Numbered from the stretch's first letter, positions 18,934-31,027 are shown. The stretch is 64,000 nt of DNA from Cupriavidus basilensis (GCF_000876015.1 NZ_BBQM01000009.1:1-64000), one strand, 5' to 3'. The notes: generated by a model from the sequence alone, not told the origin. Made by a program: numbers and translations.

Positions 18934-20688
18934 ATGCAAGATTTCTGGCAGGCGGCAGCCGCGCAACTCGAGCGCGAGCTGACGCCGCAACAGTTCAAGA
19001 CCTGGATCAAGCCGTTGGCGCCTGTCGCCTTCGACGAGGAAGCGCATGCGCTGCGCATTGCCGCGCCCAACCGCTTCAAGCTCGACTGGGTGAAAAGCCA
19101 GTTCTCCGGCCGCATCACGGCGCTCGCCTGCGAGTACTGGGAGGCCAACGTCAGCGTTCACTTCGTCCTCGACCCCGCCGCCTCGGGCCGCGCCGCCGCC
19201 GGCTATCCGCAGGGCAGCCAGCCGGGCCAGCCCGGCATGGCGCCGCAGCAGGCCGGCCCCGGCTATCCCACCGGCCAGCCGCTATCGCAGAACTTCGGCC
19301 AGCCCGGCATGCAGCCCGGCTACGGCAACCCGATGCACCAGGGCGCCGCGCCGGCCCAGAACGGCCAGGGCGGCCAGCGCGGCGCGCAGGCGCCCTACTC
19401 CGCCAGCTACGCCGGGGCCCAGGCGGCTCATCCGGGCCACGCGGGCCATGCCGGCCAGGGCGCCGGCATGGTCGGCATGGTCGGCGAACTGGTCGACATC
19501 GACGTACCGCAGCTCGACCCGGCCGAAGCCAGTGCCCGCTCCTACCGCGTGCCCCAGCCGCAGCAGCCCATGCCGGGCGGCGGCCAGGGCGGCCACCCCG
19601 GCAATCACCCGGGCGGCCATCCCGGCAACGGGCAAGGCGGCCAGCAGCAGAACGACACGGTGCACGAGCGCTCGCGCCTGAACCCGATCCTGACGTTCGA
19701 CAACTTCGTCACCGGCAAGGCCAACCAGCTCGCGCGCGCCGCCGCCATCCAGGTGGCCAACAACCCCGGCAAGTCGTACAACCCGCTGTATCTCTATGGC
19801 GGCGTGGGCCTGGGCAAGACCCACTTGATCCACGCTATCGGCAACTTCATGCTGCTGGAGAACCCGCGCGCGCGCATCCGCTACATCCACGCCGAGCAGT
19901 ACGTCTCCGACGTGGTCAAGGCGTACCAGCGCAAGGCCTTCGACGAGTTCAAGCGCTACTACCACTCGCTCGACCTGCTGCTGATCGACGATATTCAATT
20001 CTTCTCGGGCAAGAACCGCACGCAGGAAGAGTTCTTCTACGCGTTCGAGGCGCTGATCGCCAACCGGGCCCAGGTCATCATCACCAGCGATACCTACCCC
20101 AAGGAAATCAGCGGCATCGACGACCGCCTGATCTCGCGCTTCGACTCCGGCCTGACCGTGGCCATCGAGCCGCCCGAGCTGGAAATGCGCGTGGCCATCC
20201 TGATGAAGAAGGCCGCCGCCGAGAACGTGAGCGTGCCCGAGGAAGTCGCCTTCTTCGTCGCCAAGCACCTGCGCTCCAACGTGCGCGAGCTCGAAGGCGC
20301 GCTGCGCAAGATCCTGGCCTTCTCCAACTTCCACGGCAAGGACATCACCATCGATGTCACGCGTGAAGCGCTGAAGGACCTGCTGACCGTGCAGAACCGC
20401 CAGATCTCCGTGGAAAACATCCAGAAGACCTGCGCCGATTTCTACAACATCAAGGTCGCGGACATGTACAGCAAGAAGCGGCCCGCCAACATCGCGCGGC
20501 CCCGCCAGATCGCCATGTACCTGGCCAAGGAACTCACGCAGAAGAGCCTGCCGGAAATCGGCGAGCTGTTCGGCGGGCGCGACCACACCACCGTGCTGCA
20601 CGCGGTGCGCAAGATCGCCGACGAACGCAGCAAGGACGCGCAGCTCAACCACGAGCTGCACGTGCTGGAGCAGACGCTCAAGGGTTGA
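18934..20688 (+). CDS. dnaA: Chromosomal replication initiator DnaA
   Basis: 584 residues, far longer than the 450-470 of most DnaA. Domain I (1-85) starts [20 protein letters not shown]. Domain II (about 90-245) is an expanded linker rich in Gly, Pro, Gln and His. The AAA+ domain has Walker [11 protein letters not shown] from 288, Walker [10 protein letters not shown] near 350 and an SRFDSGL segment. Domain IV carries [15 protein letters not shown] at about 546-561, which reads DnaA boxes. ATG 18934 is fixed by domain I. First gene of dnaA-dnaN-gyrB; the gap to dnaN is unusually long. Confidence 0.98.
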   Translation: MQDFWQAAAAQLERELTPQQFKTWIKPLAPVAFDEEAHALRIAAPNRFKLDWVKSQFSGRITALACEYWEANVSVHFVLDPAASGRAAAGYPQGSQPGQPGMAPQQAGPGYPTGQPLSQNFGQPGMQPGYGNPMHQGAAPAQNGQGGQRGAQAPYSASYAGAQAAHPGHAGHAGQGAGMVGMVGELVDIDVPQLDPAEASARSYRVPQPQQPMPGGGQGGHPGNHPGGHPGNGQGGQQQNDTVHERSRLNPILTFDNFVTGKANQLARAAAIQVANNPGKSYNPLYLYGGVGLGKTHLIHAIGNFMLLENPRARIRYIHAEQYVSDVVKAYQRKAFDEFKRYYHSLDLLLIDDIQFFSGKNRTQEEFFYAFEALIANRAQVIITSDTYPKEISGIDDRLISRFDSGLTVAIEPPELEMRVAILMKKAAAENVSVPEEVAFFVAKHLRSNVRELEGALRKILAFSNFHGKDITIDVTREALKDLLTVQNRQISVENIQKTCADFYNIKVADMYSKKRPANIARPRQIAMYLAKELTQKSLPEIGELFGGRDHTTVLHAVRKIADERSKDAQLNHELHVLEQTLKG

Positions 20689-20787
20689 GTTGCGGCGATG
20701 TCATGCCGGTGCGTCGACGAGGCCGGCATGACGGCAGGTGTTCTCCCGCGATGTACCGCGGGGCGCCAGCATGACTGATGGTGTTCT

Positions 20788-20912
20788 CCCCTCTCCCACT
20801 TGTGGGAGAGGGGCCGGGGGGAGAGGGTGGGCGTTTGCGAATGGCGAAGGCCGCCACTTCGTGGAAGCTCCGCCCCTCTCCCCCAACCCCTCTCCCGCGT
20901 GCGGGAGAGGGG
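20788..20912. repeat. REPIN-like pair of inverted palindromic repeats
   Basis: Two perfect 12-bp-stem palindromes: CCCCTCTCCCAC/GTGGGAGAGGGG at 20788-20813 and CCCCTCTCCCGC/GCGGGAGAGGGG at 20887-20912. The sequence between them also has complementary G-rich (20811-20833) and C-rich (20871-20890) arms, so the whole 125 bases can fold into one structure. This is the layout of a REP doublet. It lies in the 673-bp dnaA-dnaN spacer (20689-21361) and may also stop transcription leaving dnaA. The remaining spacer holds no gene apart from the dnaN promoter. Confidence 0.65.
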
Positions 20913-21235
20913 AGCAAAACACGGCGCGAAACCGGGCGTGAAACAGGCGCCCGGCAGCAAGGTCCGGGGCACTTTGTGCCGCAAGGACGGATTTACCAGA
21001 ACCGCCACGCGGGGCTGGCATACTGTAGGGTACGCGCCGGGCACGATCCGGCGCATGAATCAATCGGCAAGCATCGCCGGGGCGTTGCCGGTCATTGGCG
21101 CGAAAGCGGCCTGGGCTAAGGCTTTGCGGTGAGTCGGGACGAGCGGGCGGAGGGTGCGGCCGGAACAAGGCCGGGCAAGCCCCAGAATTGTGCGCGATGT
21201 CGCACAATTTTTACCTCCGATCGCGCTTCTCCCGC

Positions 21236-21265
21236 TTCACCGCAGCGGCTTATCCTTGGTACAAT
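21236..21265 (+). promoter_or_regulatory. Candidate sigma-70 promoter of dnaN
   Basis: TTCACC (21236-21241) and TACAAT (21260-21265) with 18 bases between fit a sigma-70 promoter about 100 bases before dnaN. Downstream in the leader is a 6-bp stem-loop, TCCAAA/TTTGGA at 21285-21301. A dedicated promoter makes sense because dnaN is far from dnaA and a repeat pair lies between them. Confidence 0.45.
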
Positions 21266-21361
21266 GGCAAATTAACTCCTTGATTCCAAAGTAAATTTGG
21301 AGTCGCCGGGAGGAATGCGCAACCCGCGGTCGCTTACTACAAACGACGAAGGATAAATTCA

Positions 21362-22477
21362 ATGCAATTGGTCAAAACCTCGCGAGACAATCTGCTGCGT
21401 CCGCTGCAAATCGTGAGCGGCATCGTGGAGCGCCGCCACACCCTCCCGATCCTGGCCAACCTGCTGATTCGCAAGTCCGGGGCGGGCGTTTCCTTCCTCT
21501 CGACCGACATCGAGATCCAGATCACCACGCACGCCGAATGCGGCGTCGGCAGCGACAGCGTGGCCACCACCGTGGCCGCCCGCAAGCTGCTCGACATCCT
21601 GCGTGCCATGCCCGACGGCGAAGTCGCCCTGTCGCTCAACGACAAGCGCATGACCGTGCAGTCCGGCAAGAGCCGCTTCGCGCTGCAGACCCTGGCCGCC
21701 GAGGAATTCCCGACCGTGGCCGAAGCCAGCGAGTTCGGCGCCTCGGTCAGCCTGCCGCAGAAGACCTTCAAGCACCTGCTCGCGATGGTCCATTTCGCCA
21801 TGGCCCAGCAGGACATCCGCTACTACCTCAACGGCATGCTGCTGGTGGTGGACGGCAAGAAGGTCATGGCGGTCGCCACCGACGGCCACCGCCTGGCCTA
21901 CTGCGGCGTGGAACTGGACACCGCCGCCACCGGCGAAGGCGCGCGCCAGGAAGTCATCATCCCGCGCAAGACTATCCTCGAGCTGCAACGCCTGCTCGAA
22001 GACAACGACGATCCCGTGCAGGTGCAGCTCGCCGCCAACCAGGTCAAGTTCACCTTCGCCAACATCGAACTGATTTCCAAGCTGGTGGAAGGCAAGTTCC
22101 CCGATTTCCAGCGCGTGATCCCGAAGGGCTACAAGAACGCCTTCGCCATCGACCGCGTGCAACTGCAACAGGCGCTGCAGCGCACCGCCATCCTGACCAC
22201 CGACAAGTTCAAGGGCGTGCGCTGCATCCTCGACACGCACGTGCTCAAGATCAGCTCCACCAACGCCGACCAGGAAGAGGCGCAGGAAGAGCTGGAGCTC
22301 GACTATTCGGGCGACGCCCTCGACATCGGCTTTAACGTGACCTACCTGCTCGACGTCCTTGCCAACCTCAAGAGCGAGCAAGTGCAGGTCAGCCTCGGCG
22401 ACTCCAATTCGAGCGCGCTGATCACCGTGCCGGAAGACGACAACTTCAAGTACGTCGTCATGCCGATGCGTATCTGA
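21362..22477 (+). CDS. dnaN: DNA polymerase III beta subunit (sliding clamp)
   Basis: 371 residues, close to the usual 366-370. It begins MQLVKTSRDNLLRPLQIVSG and ends YVVMPMRI, the typical DnaN C terminus. The middle has VATDGHRLAYC, the strongly conserved DGHRL motif of domain 2. It forms the ring that tethers polymerase III to DNA. AAGGATAAATTCA upstream of the ATG supplies a ribosome site. Order and strand match the dnaA-dnaN-gyrB origin cluster. Confidence 0.98.
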   Translation: MQLVKTSRDNLLRPLQIVSGIVERRHTLPILANLLIRKSGAGVSFLSTDIEIQITTHAECGVGSDSVATTVAARKLLDILRAMPDGEVALSLNDKRMTVQSGKSRFALQTLAAEEFPTVAEASEFGASVSLPQKTFKHLLAMVHFAMAQQDIRYYLNGMLLVVDGKKVMAVATDGHRLAYCGVELDTAATGEGARQEVIIPRKTILELQRLLEDNDDPVQVQLAANQVKFTFANIELISKLVEGKFPDFQRVIPKGYKNAFAIDRVQLQQALQRTAILTTDKFKGVRCILDTHVLKISSTNADQEEAQEELELDYSGDALDIGFNVTYLLDVLANLKSEQVQVSLGDSNSSALITVPEDDNFKYVVMPMRI

Positions 22478-22580
22478 TGATCCGGTAGAAGGTAAAAGGA
22501 AAACAACATACGCAACACCGGAACATCGAACGGCAGGCTACGGCTCTCGCCCGGCAGGCGAAAGACGCACCGCAGCACGC

Positions 22581-22610
22581 AGGGGCCGGATCTCTCGATC
22601 CGCCCCTTTT
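22581..22610 (+). terminator. Terminator between dnaN and gyrB
   Basis: GGGGCCGGATC, a short loop, then GATCCGCCCC followed by TTTT (22582-22610) makes a GC-rich stem with a short T-run, and a further T-run follows. It sits 105 bases after dnaN and 92 before gyrB, so it may attenuate read-through or end the dnaN transcript. Confidence 0.6.
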
Positions 22611-22695
22611 GCCGTTTTTATGTAACCCGCCATGCGGCCCATCCGCAGCGCGCCCGACCGGGCGCCGCGCGAAACGCCGCATTCGCCGTGAGTAA

Positions 22696-25233
<2,538 letters not shown>

Positions 25234-25248
25234 TCCGAAGTGTAGATA

Positions 25249-25306
25249 GACCCATAACCTGAGAATCTTGGACCCATAAACTGAGAAATTTATGGGTCCT
25301 TTTTAT
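25249..25306 (+). terminator. gyrB terminator with a duplicated arm
   Basis: GACCCATAAA (25271-25280) and TTTATGGGTC (25289-25298) form a perfect 10-bp stem followed by CTTTTTATT, an intrinsic terminator just after gyrB. A 17-base direct repeat of the left arm, GACCCATAACCTGAGAA at 25249 and GACCCATAAACTGAGAA at 25271, is offset by 22 bases. The rest of the 322-bp gap 25234-25555 is lower in GC and shows no gene; it is the left border of the island. Confidence 0.8.
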
Positions 25307-25555
25307 TGATAGTCCTGAATCATGGATAATTCTATGGCACGCACCGGTCCCTCCCACGTGTCGGTGAAACACGGAATCTGGCGAAGTCGGTGACGGTGGA
25401 GTGAGCACCTTCAAGCCGGCAAACCTTCTGTAGTGACTTCGATTAGTTAGTCCGACATTTCCGGAAATCCCCGCTTACTCAGTGACTTATGGCGTCGGAC
25501 TAACTAACGAAAATGATTTTCAATGCACTTGTGGGCGAAACCATTTCTGCCTTTC

Positions 25556-26032
25556 TCAGGGCATGGTCAAGATAGCCGATGTCCGCCGTGGCGTCCCTTC
25601 CACCATCACGACGTGGCATCGCCTAGACAGCGCTAGTCGTCGCTTTACTCGACGCTGTTGCTTGATGAGGGGAAGAGATTCGAATAGTCGTTCCGCGTAC
25701 GAGTACGCAATGCGCTTCACGTGGTCTTCGGTGAAATACATCCATGAAGCGAGAACCAAAACGGACACCGCCAAGGTGATGCCGCCGGCAGCGCCTGGAC
25801 TCGTAACCTTGTCCGCGTGAATCTGTAAGGGTGCGAGCTGGGCCATCCCACTTTTCATGACGCCGAGCAGCATACCGACAAGGCTCGTGATGACACCCAG
25901 CGGCTTCATCGCCAGCATGTTTCGGTGGAACCCATACGCCCCCGCGCTGGCAACCGTGCTGTAGTCCCAGAAAACCCGAACAAGGCGACTGTGTCGTCCG
26001 AGTCCGTCAGCGGCTGAGTACACTGCATGCAT
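25556..26032 (-). CDS. Putative membrane protein of unknown function
   Basis: About 158 residues from ATG 26032. Two hydrophobic stretches are visible, LGVITSLVGMLLGVM and AAGGITLAVSVLVLASWMYF, followed by an amphipathic charged tail (ERLFESLPLIKQQRRVKRR). Starts further upstream to 26170 would overlap the next gene and read as spacer, so the start is uncertain. Codon use is mixed and lower in GC than the core. It is divergent from the single-TM protein gene. No family recognised; it could be a decayed gene. Confidence 0.4.
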   Translation of the reverse strand: MHAVYSAADGLGRHSRLVRVFWDYSTVASAGAYGFHRNMLAMKPLGVITSLVGMLLGVMKSGMAQLAPLQIHADKVTSPGAAGGITLAVSVLVLASWMYFTEDHVKRIAYSYAERLFESLPLIKQQRRVKRRLALSRRCHVVMVEGTPRRTSAILTMP

Positions 26033-26142
26033 CCCGTGGCGGGGCTGAGGCCGCCTCACGCAACCAAAACGCTCTCCTAACGCTACAGATTGCTCAAAAA
26101 TAGACAAGGCGTACGCCGGTTGGCTACTCTGCAGGAGTTGTG

Positions 26143-26829
26143 ATGGATTCCGATGCGAAAGGCAACACAAGCTCTTTTTGGAGCTACGTAGGAAAGTTCA
26201 AGACACTCGTGACAGTGTTGGCTGCCGTGGTCGGTCTTGCATCCGCATGCCTAACGATTGCTATCACGTACGGTAAGAACAAGCCGCTGATTCACGAACT
26301 GACGGACGATTTCTATTCTTGGCTGTATGCGGCGCCCGTATGGGAGGGGCTGTTCAACAACTTCCCGGAGGGTGAGTTGACTATTGAGTCTATGCACCTC
26401 ACGGAGAGCACCTCGCTGCAACTAGCGCTCAGCAGCTATCGCGGAACGATTGATGGAGTGGTCTCCGAGAAGCGCTTTTGCAAGGCCGGCTATCCATATG
26501 ACTACAGGCTTGTGACTGGCTCAATTTCTCCCCTAGGCCATAGTGCGGACATCTTGGTCTTCGAGCTCGTACGCGGTGAGAAAGTTGGATTGGCCGAGTT
26601 CAAGCTAAGAATGGACAACGGTGTCCTCATTGTGACCCCAAAGAACAACTCAAAGTGGTTCGGGATTGACCCCATTCGCTTGGCACGCTATCCAGGTAAG
26701 AGTTTTGAGGAAGGAATTCGAGGCCTGTCCGGAGTCTGTGATGAGGAAAAGCAGGAGTTCATGCAGTACCTTCGGGAGTCACGTGAGAAGCGTGACGACG
26801 CCGCTAAGATGAACGACAAACGACACTAA
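26143..26829 (+). CDS. Single-TM protein of unknown function
   Basis: 228 residues. After a short polar N terminus comes one membrane helix (VTVLAAVVGLASACLTIAI, about 23-41), then a soluble domain of about 180 residues ending in a charged helix. ATG 26143 is preferred over GTG 26140 because AGGAG at 26133-26137 is correctly spaced for it. No catalytic motif is recognisable. It is the first intact gene of the island after gyrB, and its GC content (about 52 percent by eye) is well below the core. Confidence 0.6.
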   Translation: MDSDAKGNTSSFWSYVGKFKTLVTVLAAVVGLASACLTIAITYGKNKPLIHELTDDFYSWLYAAPVWEGLFNNFPEGELTIESMHLTESTSLQLALSSYRGTIDGVVSEKRFCKAGYPYDYRLVTGSISPLGHSADILVFELVRGEKVGLAEFKLRMDNGVLIVTPKNNSKWFGIDPIRLARYPGKSFEEGIRGLSGVCDEEKQEFMQYLRESREKRDDAAKMNDKRH

Positions 26830-26847
26830 CTGGCGCATTGCACGCCC

Positions 26848-27252
26848 ATGCAGTGGTTCACATTCGTCGAACGAAGCTGCTATACCCCGAGTTACAGAGC
26901 GCTAGCCGAGAGTCTCAGAGCCGACCAGAACGTAGAGCCGGACTCCGTGGTTGAAGATGCCCGCATGCAGAGCTGGCGCGACCGCGCGAAATGGCGCAAG
27001 CCTGACGTCCGAGCGTCCCGAAATGGCAAGACGCTAGTTTTCGAGGCTCAGCTCTCGACGACGTTTGTCTCGACCATCGCTGCCCGGCGACAGTTCTACC
27101 TGGGCGAAGGGGCGTTGCTGTTCTGGATATTTCGTGACTTCACGCTGTCGGAAAGCGAGATGCGGTTCAGTGAGCGCGACGTGTTCTACAACAACAACTG
27201 GAACCTGTTTGCCATTGACGCACACAGCGTCGAGCCGCTGGACAGCAACTGA
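26848..27252 (+). pseudogene. Truncated DUF6035-like protein with CoiA-type nuclease motif
   Basis: 134 codons that read well as protein but appear to be an internal piece of a larger family. The run KWRKPDVRASRNGKTLVFEA followed by QLSTTFVSTIAARRQFYLGE matches the DUF6035/CoiA-like pattern: Asp in P-D-V and the E-x-Q pair of a PD-(D/E)xK-type nuclease. The frame then stops after FYNNNWNLFAIDAHSVEPLD, where full-length relatives continue for hundreds of residues. It is probably a gene fragment left by deletion. An intact short variant cannot be excluded. Confidence 0.5.
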
Positions 27253-27289
27253 GGGTGTGCGTGCTGACGGCGCACAGACTGCTCAGCTG

Positions 27290-27320
27290 TTGATTCCTTT
27301 ATATGATAAACCATTAAAAT
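27290..27320 (+). promoter_or_regulatory. Candidate promoter of the Hachiman operon
   Basis: An AT-rich patch in the 175-bp gap before hamA contains TTGATT (27290-27295) and TAAAAT (27315-27320) 19 bases apart, with TATGAT at 27302 as an alternative -10. Spacing is slightly long, so this is only a candidate. Confidence 0.3.
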
Positions 27321-27427
27321 AATACTTACATATAGGGCGCCGGGGCCGTCGCCCTACGGTAATTGGCGGAGAGAGTAGTGCTGACTAGAACGACTGAAGG
27401 TCGCGGCAGCGAACCGGGGCAACGCAC

Positions 27428-28390
27428 ATGACGAAGGCTCATGACGGCTTTGGCGCATTGCTGGACCCGATTCAGGGCGTCGACAACGTCCTGAAGGAAG
27501 TGACGGCAACGCCGCCGCTTGAACAGCCACGGCTACTTTTCCTTCGGATGCAGGAGCACATTCCGCAAGTCGATGCGCTTGCGGAGCTACTGGTTGACCA
27601 GCTCGTCAACTACGTCATACCCCTTCGCAAACGGAGAGATGCCTTCGCCCAGAGTAGCAACTCGGCGACCGGCGGCGATATGTCAGCGATGTCACGACTT
27701 CGCCGCGAGGCCAAACGACTCCTGGTTAAGTACAACGAGAAGCACCCCGGACGCTACGGCGAAGTTGGCGAGCTCATTGCGTACGTTGTCGCGGTGAGAT
27801 ACCTCGGCGCGGCGCAACTCGGCGCGAAGATGGCACTCAAGACGTCTTCCGAAATGCCGGTGCATGGGGTTGACGGATTGCATGGCAGGCAAGCGGACGA
27901 CGGGTCAGTTTTCTTCTACCTCTTAGAGTCAAAGCTCATCCCGAGCGCAACCGATGCGTCGCGGGAAATGGTCGATTCAATTGCGGAGCACCAGGCAGAC
28001 CACGGACGGATGCTGAACGAACTTCGCCTTGTTAGCGACTTGTCTAACCTAGACTGTTTAGAGGGAGAAGCGCGAGAGGCGGCCAAGTCGTTCTTCAACT
28101 CCTACACCGGTGATGGCAGCCATCTCCGGCGTCGCGACGTCCACGTCGGCAGTCTCGTATTCAGCGAAAGCGCCTTCCAGGACAAACTGCCTCGCGACCT
28201 GAAAAAGCCGCCAGAGATTCATGAGCAACATCTGGAGAAGTTGTATGCAGCCAAGCACGAGACTTTCAGCAAGAACTTGAAAAATCAGGCGGACGCGAAA
28301 GGCGTCGACCTTGGCGGATGTATCGTCTTTTTGGTTGCTATACCTGATGTAAATGAATTCAAGCGAATCTTTGCCGAGTTGAACACATGA
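27428..28390 (+). CDS. hamA: Hachiman anti-phage nuclease HamA (DUF1837)
   Basis: 320 residues. The central domain has the DUF1837/HamA_C pattern: GELIAYVVAVRYLGAAQL, then HGVDGLHG with D149, then FFYLLESKL with E167 and K169, giving the D...E-x-K active site of a PD-(D/E)xK-like nuclease. In characterised Hachiman systems HamA degrades DNA when released by HamB. The stop overlaps the hamB start by 4 bp (ATGA at 28387-28390), so translation is coupled. The call rests on this motif plus the helicase partner. GC is below the flanking core, consistent with transfer. Confidence 0.85.
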   Translation: MTKAHDGFGALLDPIQGVDNVLKEVTATPPLEQPRLLFLRMQEHIPQVDALAELLVDQLVNYVIPLRKRRDAFAQSSNSATGGDMSAMSRLRREAKRLLVKYNEKHPGRYGEVGELIAYVVAVRYLGAAQLGAKMALKTSSEMPVHGVDGLHGRQADDGSVFFYLLESKLIPSATDASREMVDSIAEHQADHGRMLNELRLVSDLSNLDCLEGEAREAAKSFFNSYTGDGSHLRRRDVHVGSLVFSESAFQDKLPRDLKKPPEIHEQHLEKLYAAKHETFSKNLKNQADAKGVDLGGCIVFLVAIPDVNEFKRIFAELNT

Positions 28391-31014
28391 GCACATTCGC
28401 CACCGAAGTTGCGATTGACATCCGGCGGGAGCCGGGCTTCTGGAGCGACCTTGCCGAACTTCGAGCGGTCGGCATCCGGTCGACGGTCCTGCAGGCAAAT
28501 CAACAGGTTCGCGTAGACGGGCCCGTTCTTGCCGAAAAGGCCCTGACGCGTCTGCTCAATACCGCGAGCGTGTTCGCATCTGCAGCGGACGAAGAGAGTA
28601 AGGAGCTGGCTCAGCAGATTGCAGTGTTTGCCAGCTTGGCCTCGAGCGAGGACATCGTTCATGAGGCAAGCATCCGCATTCTTTCTGACCTCGGCAATTT
28701 CCCCGGTCTCCGTAAGCTGGAAAGCGAGCATCCTGTCGACCTGGGCTTCGAAACGCACATGCGGCGTGGATTGCTCCGAGAGCTCAATACGGTCGTCATG
28801 GCTGGCGTGCGTGTCCCGCTGACAGAGTACCAGCTCGACCTCTGGCGAAGCTTAGACTCGTCCGCGGCAACCGCTGTCTCCGCACCGACCTCGGCCGGAA
28901 AGTCGTTTGTCGTGCTCGAGCATCTGTGTGAGCGCGCGATGGCCGCCGAGCGGTTTGCCGCAATCTACATTGCGCCAACACGGGCGTTACTGACCGAGAT
29001 ACACGGCAAGCTGGAAAAGCGCCTGTCGAGCATTTCTAAGTCCATTCGTATCACGACCATCCCGGTACCCGACCCAGAGAGCCGGCCAAAACAGATTTAC
29101 GTGCTCACGCAGGAACGAGCGCAGTTTCTTCTGTCGACGGTGGCCGTTGCCGGTCTCATTGACCTTGTCATTTCCGACGAGGCGCAGTCTCTCGGTGATG
29201 ACAGCCGTGGCATGATTTTGCAGGACACGCTTGAGAAGTTGCGCGAGTCAAATCCTGCTGCTCGCTTCCTGTTTTTGGCGCCGGGTGCCTCCGGCCTGCA
29301 GCTCATTGGCGACAGCATCGGACTGCCCGACATCAACGTGAAGGAAACCACCCTGTCGCCTGTTGTGCAGAACCGTATCAGCGTCGGGTTTTCGGACCTG
29401 GACGAGCACGTGGTGCGTCTCGACTTGGTCACGCCGAAAAAGCTTGAGCCAATTGGTACGTACCAGTTCCAGCGCGGGTTTGCGTTAGGCGACGACACAA
29501 AGCTCGCGGCGGTTGCGCTTGAGCTGGGCGCCTCGGGCCGGTCCCTGGTCTATGCCACCGGAGCGAAGAATGCGGAAGATTTGACGGCACTGCTCGCGCT
29601 CAATCGCCAACCCGGAACCTCGAAGGGGTTATCGGATTTGGCGAAATTCATCGAACAACATATACACAAGCAATACTCCCTTGCGAACTTTGTTCGGCAA
29701 GGCGTCGCTTTCCACTATGGAAACATGCCGAGCCTCTTGCGCGAGGGGATTGAGGCTGCGTTCAAGCGCGGCGAATTGGATTATCTCTGTTGCACGACGA
29801 CCCTGTTTCAAGGGGTGAATCTTCCCGCGCGGAACGTCTTCATTGATACACCGACTCGCGGTAAGGGCGCGGCGCTCGATGAAGCTGCGCTCTGGAACTT
29901 CGCTGGGCGCGCGGGCCGTCTTGGTGAGGAAGTAGTCGGCAACGTGTTCCTCGTGAACTACGAGCACTGGGAGTCGAAGCCACTGACCGAGCGCAAGCCG
30001 TTCGCAATGAAGGCGGCTTTCAAGCAGACCGTAGAGGCGGATTTTGATGCAGTGGTTGAGTTACTGCAGGCTGCCGTGGACAAAGCTCCCATCCTTGAGC
30101 GCGACCGCGCGGCTGGGGACCGGATTACCGCTGCGGCAGGTCTAATCCTGTTTCGTTCATCCCAGAAGACATTGGATGGGTTGCTGGGACGCCGCAGCCT
30201 CTCGCTGACAACTGAGCAAAAAGACAGCCTTACCGAGCTGGCCGACCAGGCGCTTGCGAGCCTTGAGCTACCGGCTTCAGTTTTGACAACTAGCTGGATG
30301 CTCGACCCAGTAGCCCTCGCAGGCCTTCTGCAGCGGATTCGGGAGCTTGTGCGTCAGCGCGACTTCGCGAAAGTGATGCCCTCGAATCCTTCGGGCGATG
30401 CGTATACGGTGTACAACTCAATTATCCGACGGCTTTATAAGTATTTGGGAGGCATGAACCTCAAGGGCGACGAAGCTAAAGGAAATCGCGGGTTCGTCGC
30501 GCACGTGACTGTTACGGCTTTGAAGTGGATGCGAGGCGAGCCGTTGACGAAGTTGGTCGCCGAAGCTGTGAAATACAAGAAGAAGGTTGCGCAGCAAACG
30601 AACAAACGGCCACTAACTCAGGCGGCTATCGATGGCGCAATTCGGGACATGTTCACGCTTATTGAGCAAACGATTCGATTCAAACTTGTCCAGTGGGCGA
30701 AGGCCTACGTCGACCTTCTAAAGTACGCTCTTGCCCAAGAGGGGCTCGATGAGATGGTCAGTCAGGTCTACGACTTCTCATTGGCTCTTGAACTGGGCGT
30801 GTCGACTCGCACCGGTCGTTCGCTAGTCGAGTTCGGCTTGTCACGCATCACAGCCGCGGCAATGGCATCGCTGATAACGGATTCGTCGTTAAGCTCGGAC
30901 CAAGTTCGTGGCTGGTTCTCGCAGCAACCAGCGTCCCTGATAAAGCAACTGTCACCGTTGGTGGTAGCTGAATTGCGTGAACGTCGTCTCGTTTCGGTCG
31001 AATACTCAGCTTGA
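28387..31014 (+). CDS. hamB: Hachiman helicase HamB
   Basis: 875-residue superfamily 2 helicase. After about 140 residues of partner or sensor domain come LTEYQLDLWRSL, Walker A APTSAGKS at 166-173, motif Ia PTRAL at 197-201, Walker B DEAQ at 264-267 and motif VI AGRAGRLG at 506-513, as in Ski2-like helicases. A helical C-terminal region of about 300 residues follows. In known systems HamB senses DNA ends or damage and controls HamA. Gene order, the 4-bp overlap and sizes all match Hachiman. Confidence 0.88.
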   Translation: MSTFATEVAIDIRREPGFWSDLAELRAVGIRSTVLQANQQVRVDGPVLAEKALTRLLNTASVFASAADEESKELAQQIAVFASLASSEDIVHEASIRILSDLGNFPGLRKLESEHPVDLGFETHMRRGLLRELNTVVMAGVRVPLTEYQLDLWRSLDSSAATAVSAPTSAGKSFVVLEHLCERAMAAERFAAIYIAPTRALLTEIHGKLEKRLSSISKSIRITTIPVPDPESRPKQIYVLTQERAQFLLSTVAVAGLIDLVISDEAQSLGDDSRGMILQDTLEKLRESNPAARFLFLAPGASGLQLIGDSIGLPDINVKETTLSPVVQNRISVGFSDLDEHVVRLDLVTPKKLEPIGTYQFQRGFALGDDTKLAAVALELGASGRSLVYATGAKNAEDLTALLALNRQPGTSKGLSDLAKFIEQHIHKQYSLANFVRQGVAFHYGNMPSLLREGIEAAFKRGELDYLCCTTTLFQGVNLPARNVFIDTPTRGKGAALDEAALWNFAGRAGRLGEEVVGNVFLVNYEHWESKPLTERKPFAMKAAFKQTVEADFDAVVELLQAAVDKAPILERDRAAGDRITAAAGLILFRSSQKTLDGLLGRRSLSLTTEQKDSLTELADQALASLELPASVLTTSWMLDPVALAGLLQRIRELVRQRDFAKVMPSNPSGDAYTVYNSIIRRLYKYLGGMNLKGDEAKGNRGFVAHVTVTALKWMRGEPLTKLVAEAVKYKKKVAQQTNKRPLTQAAIDGAIRDMFTLIEQTIRFKLVQWAKAYVDLLKYALAQEGLDEMVSQVYDFSLALELGVSTRTGRSLVEFGLSRITAAAMASLITDSSLSSDQVRGWFSQQPASLIKQLSPLVVAELRERRLVSVEYSA

Positions 31015-31027
31015 GATTCAGGGGCTG

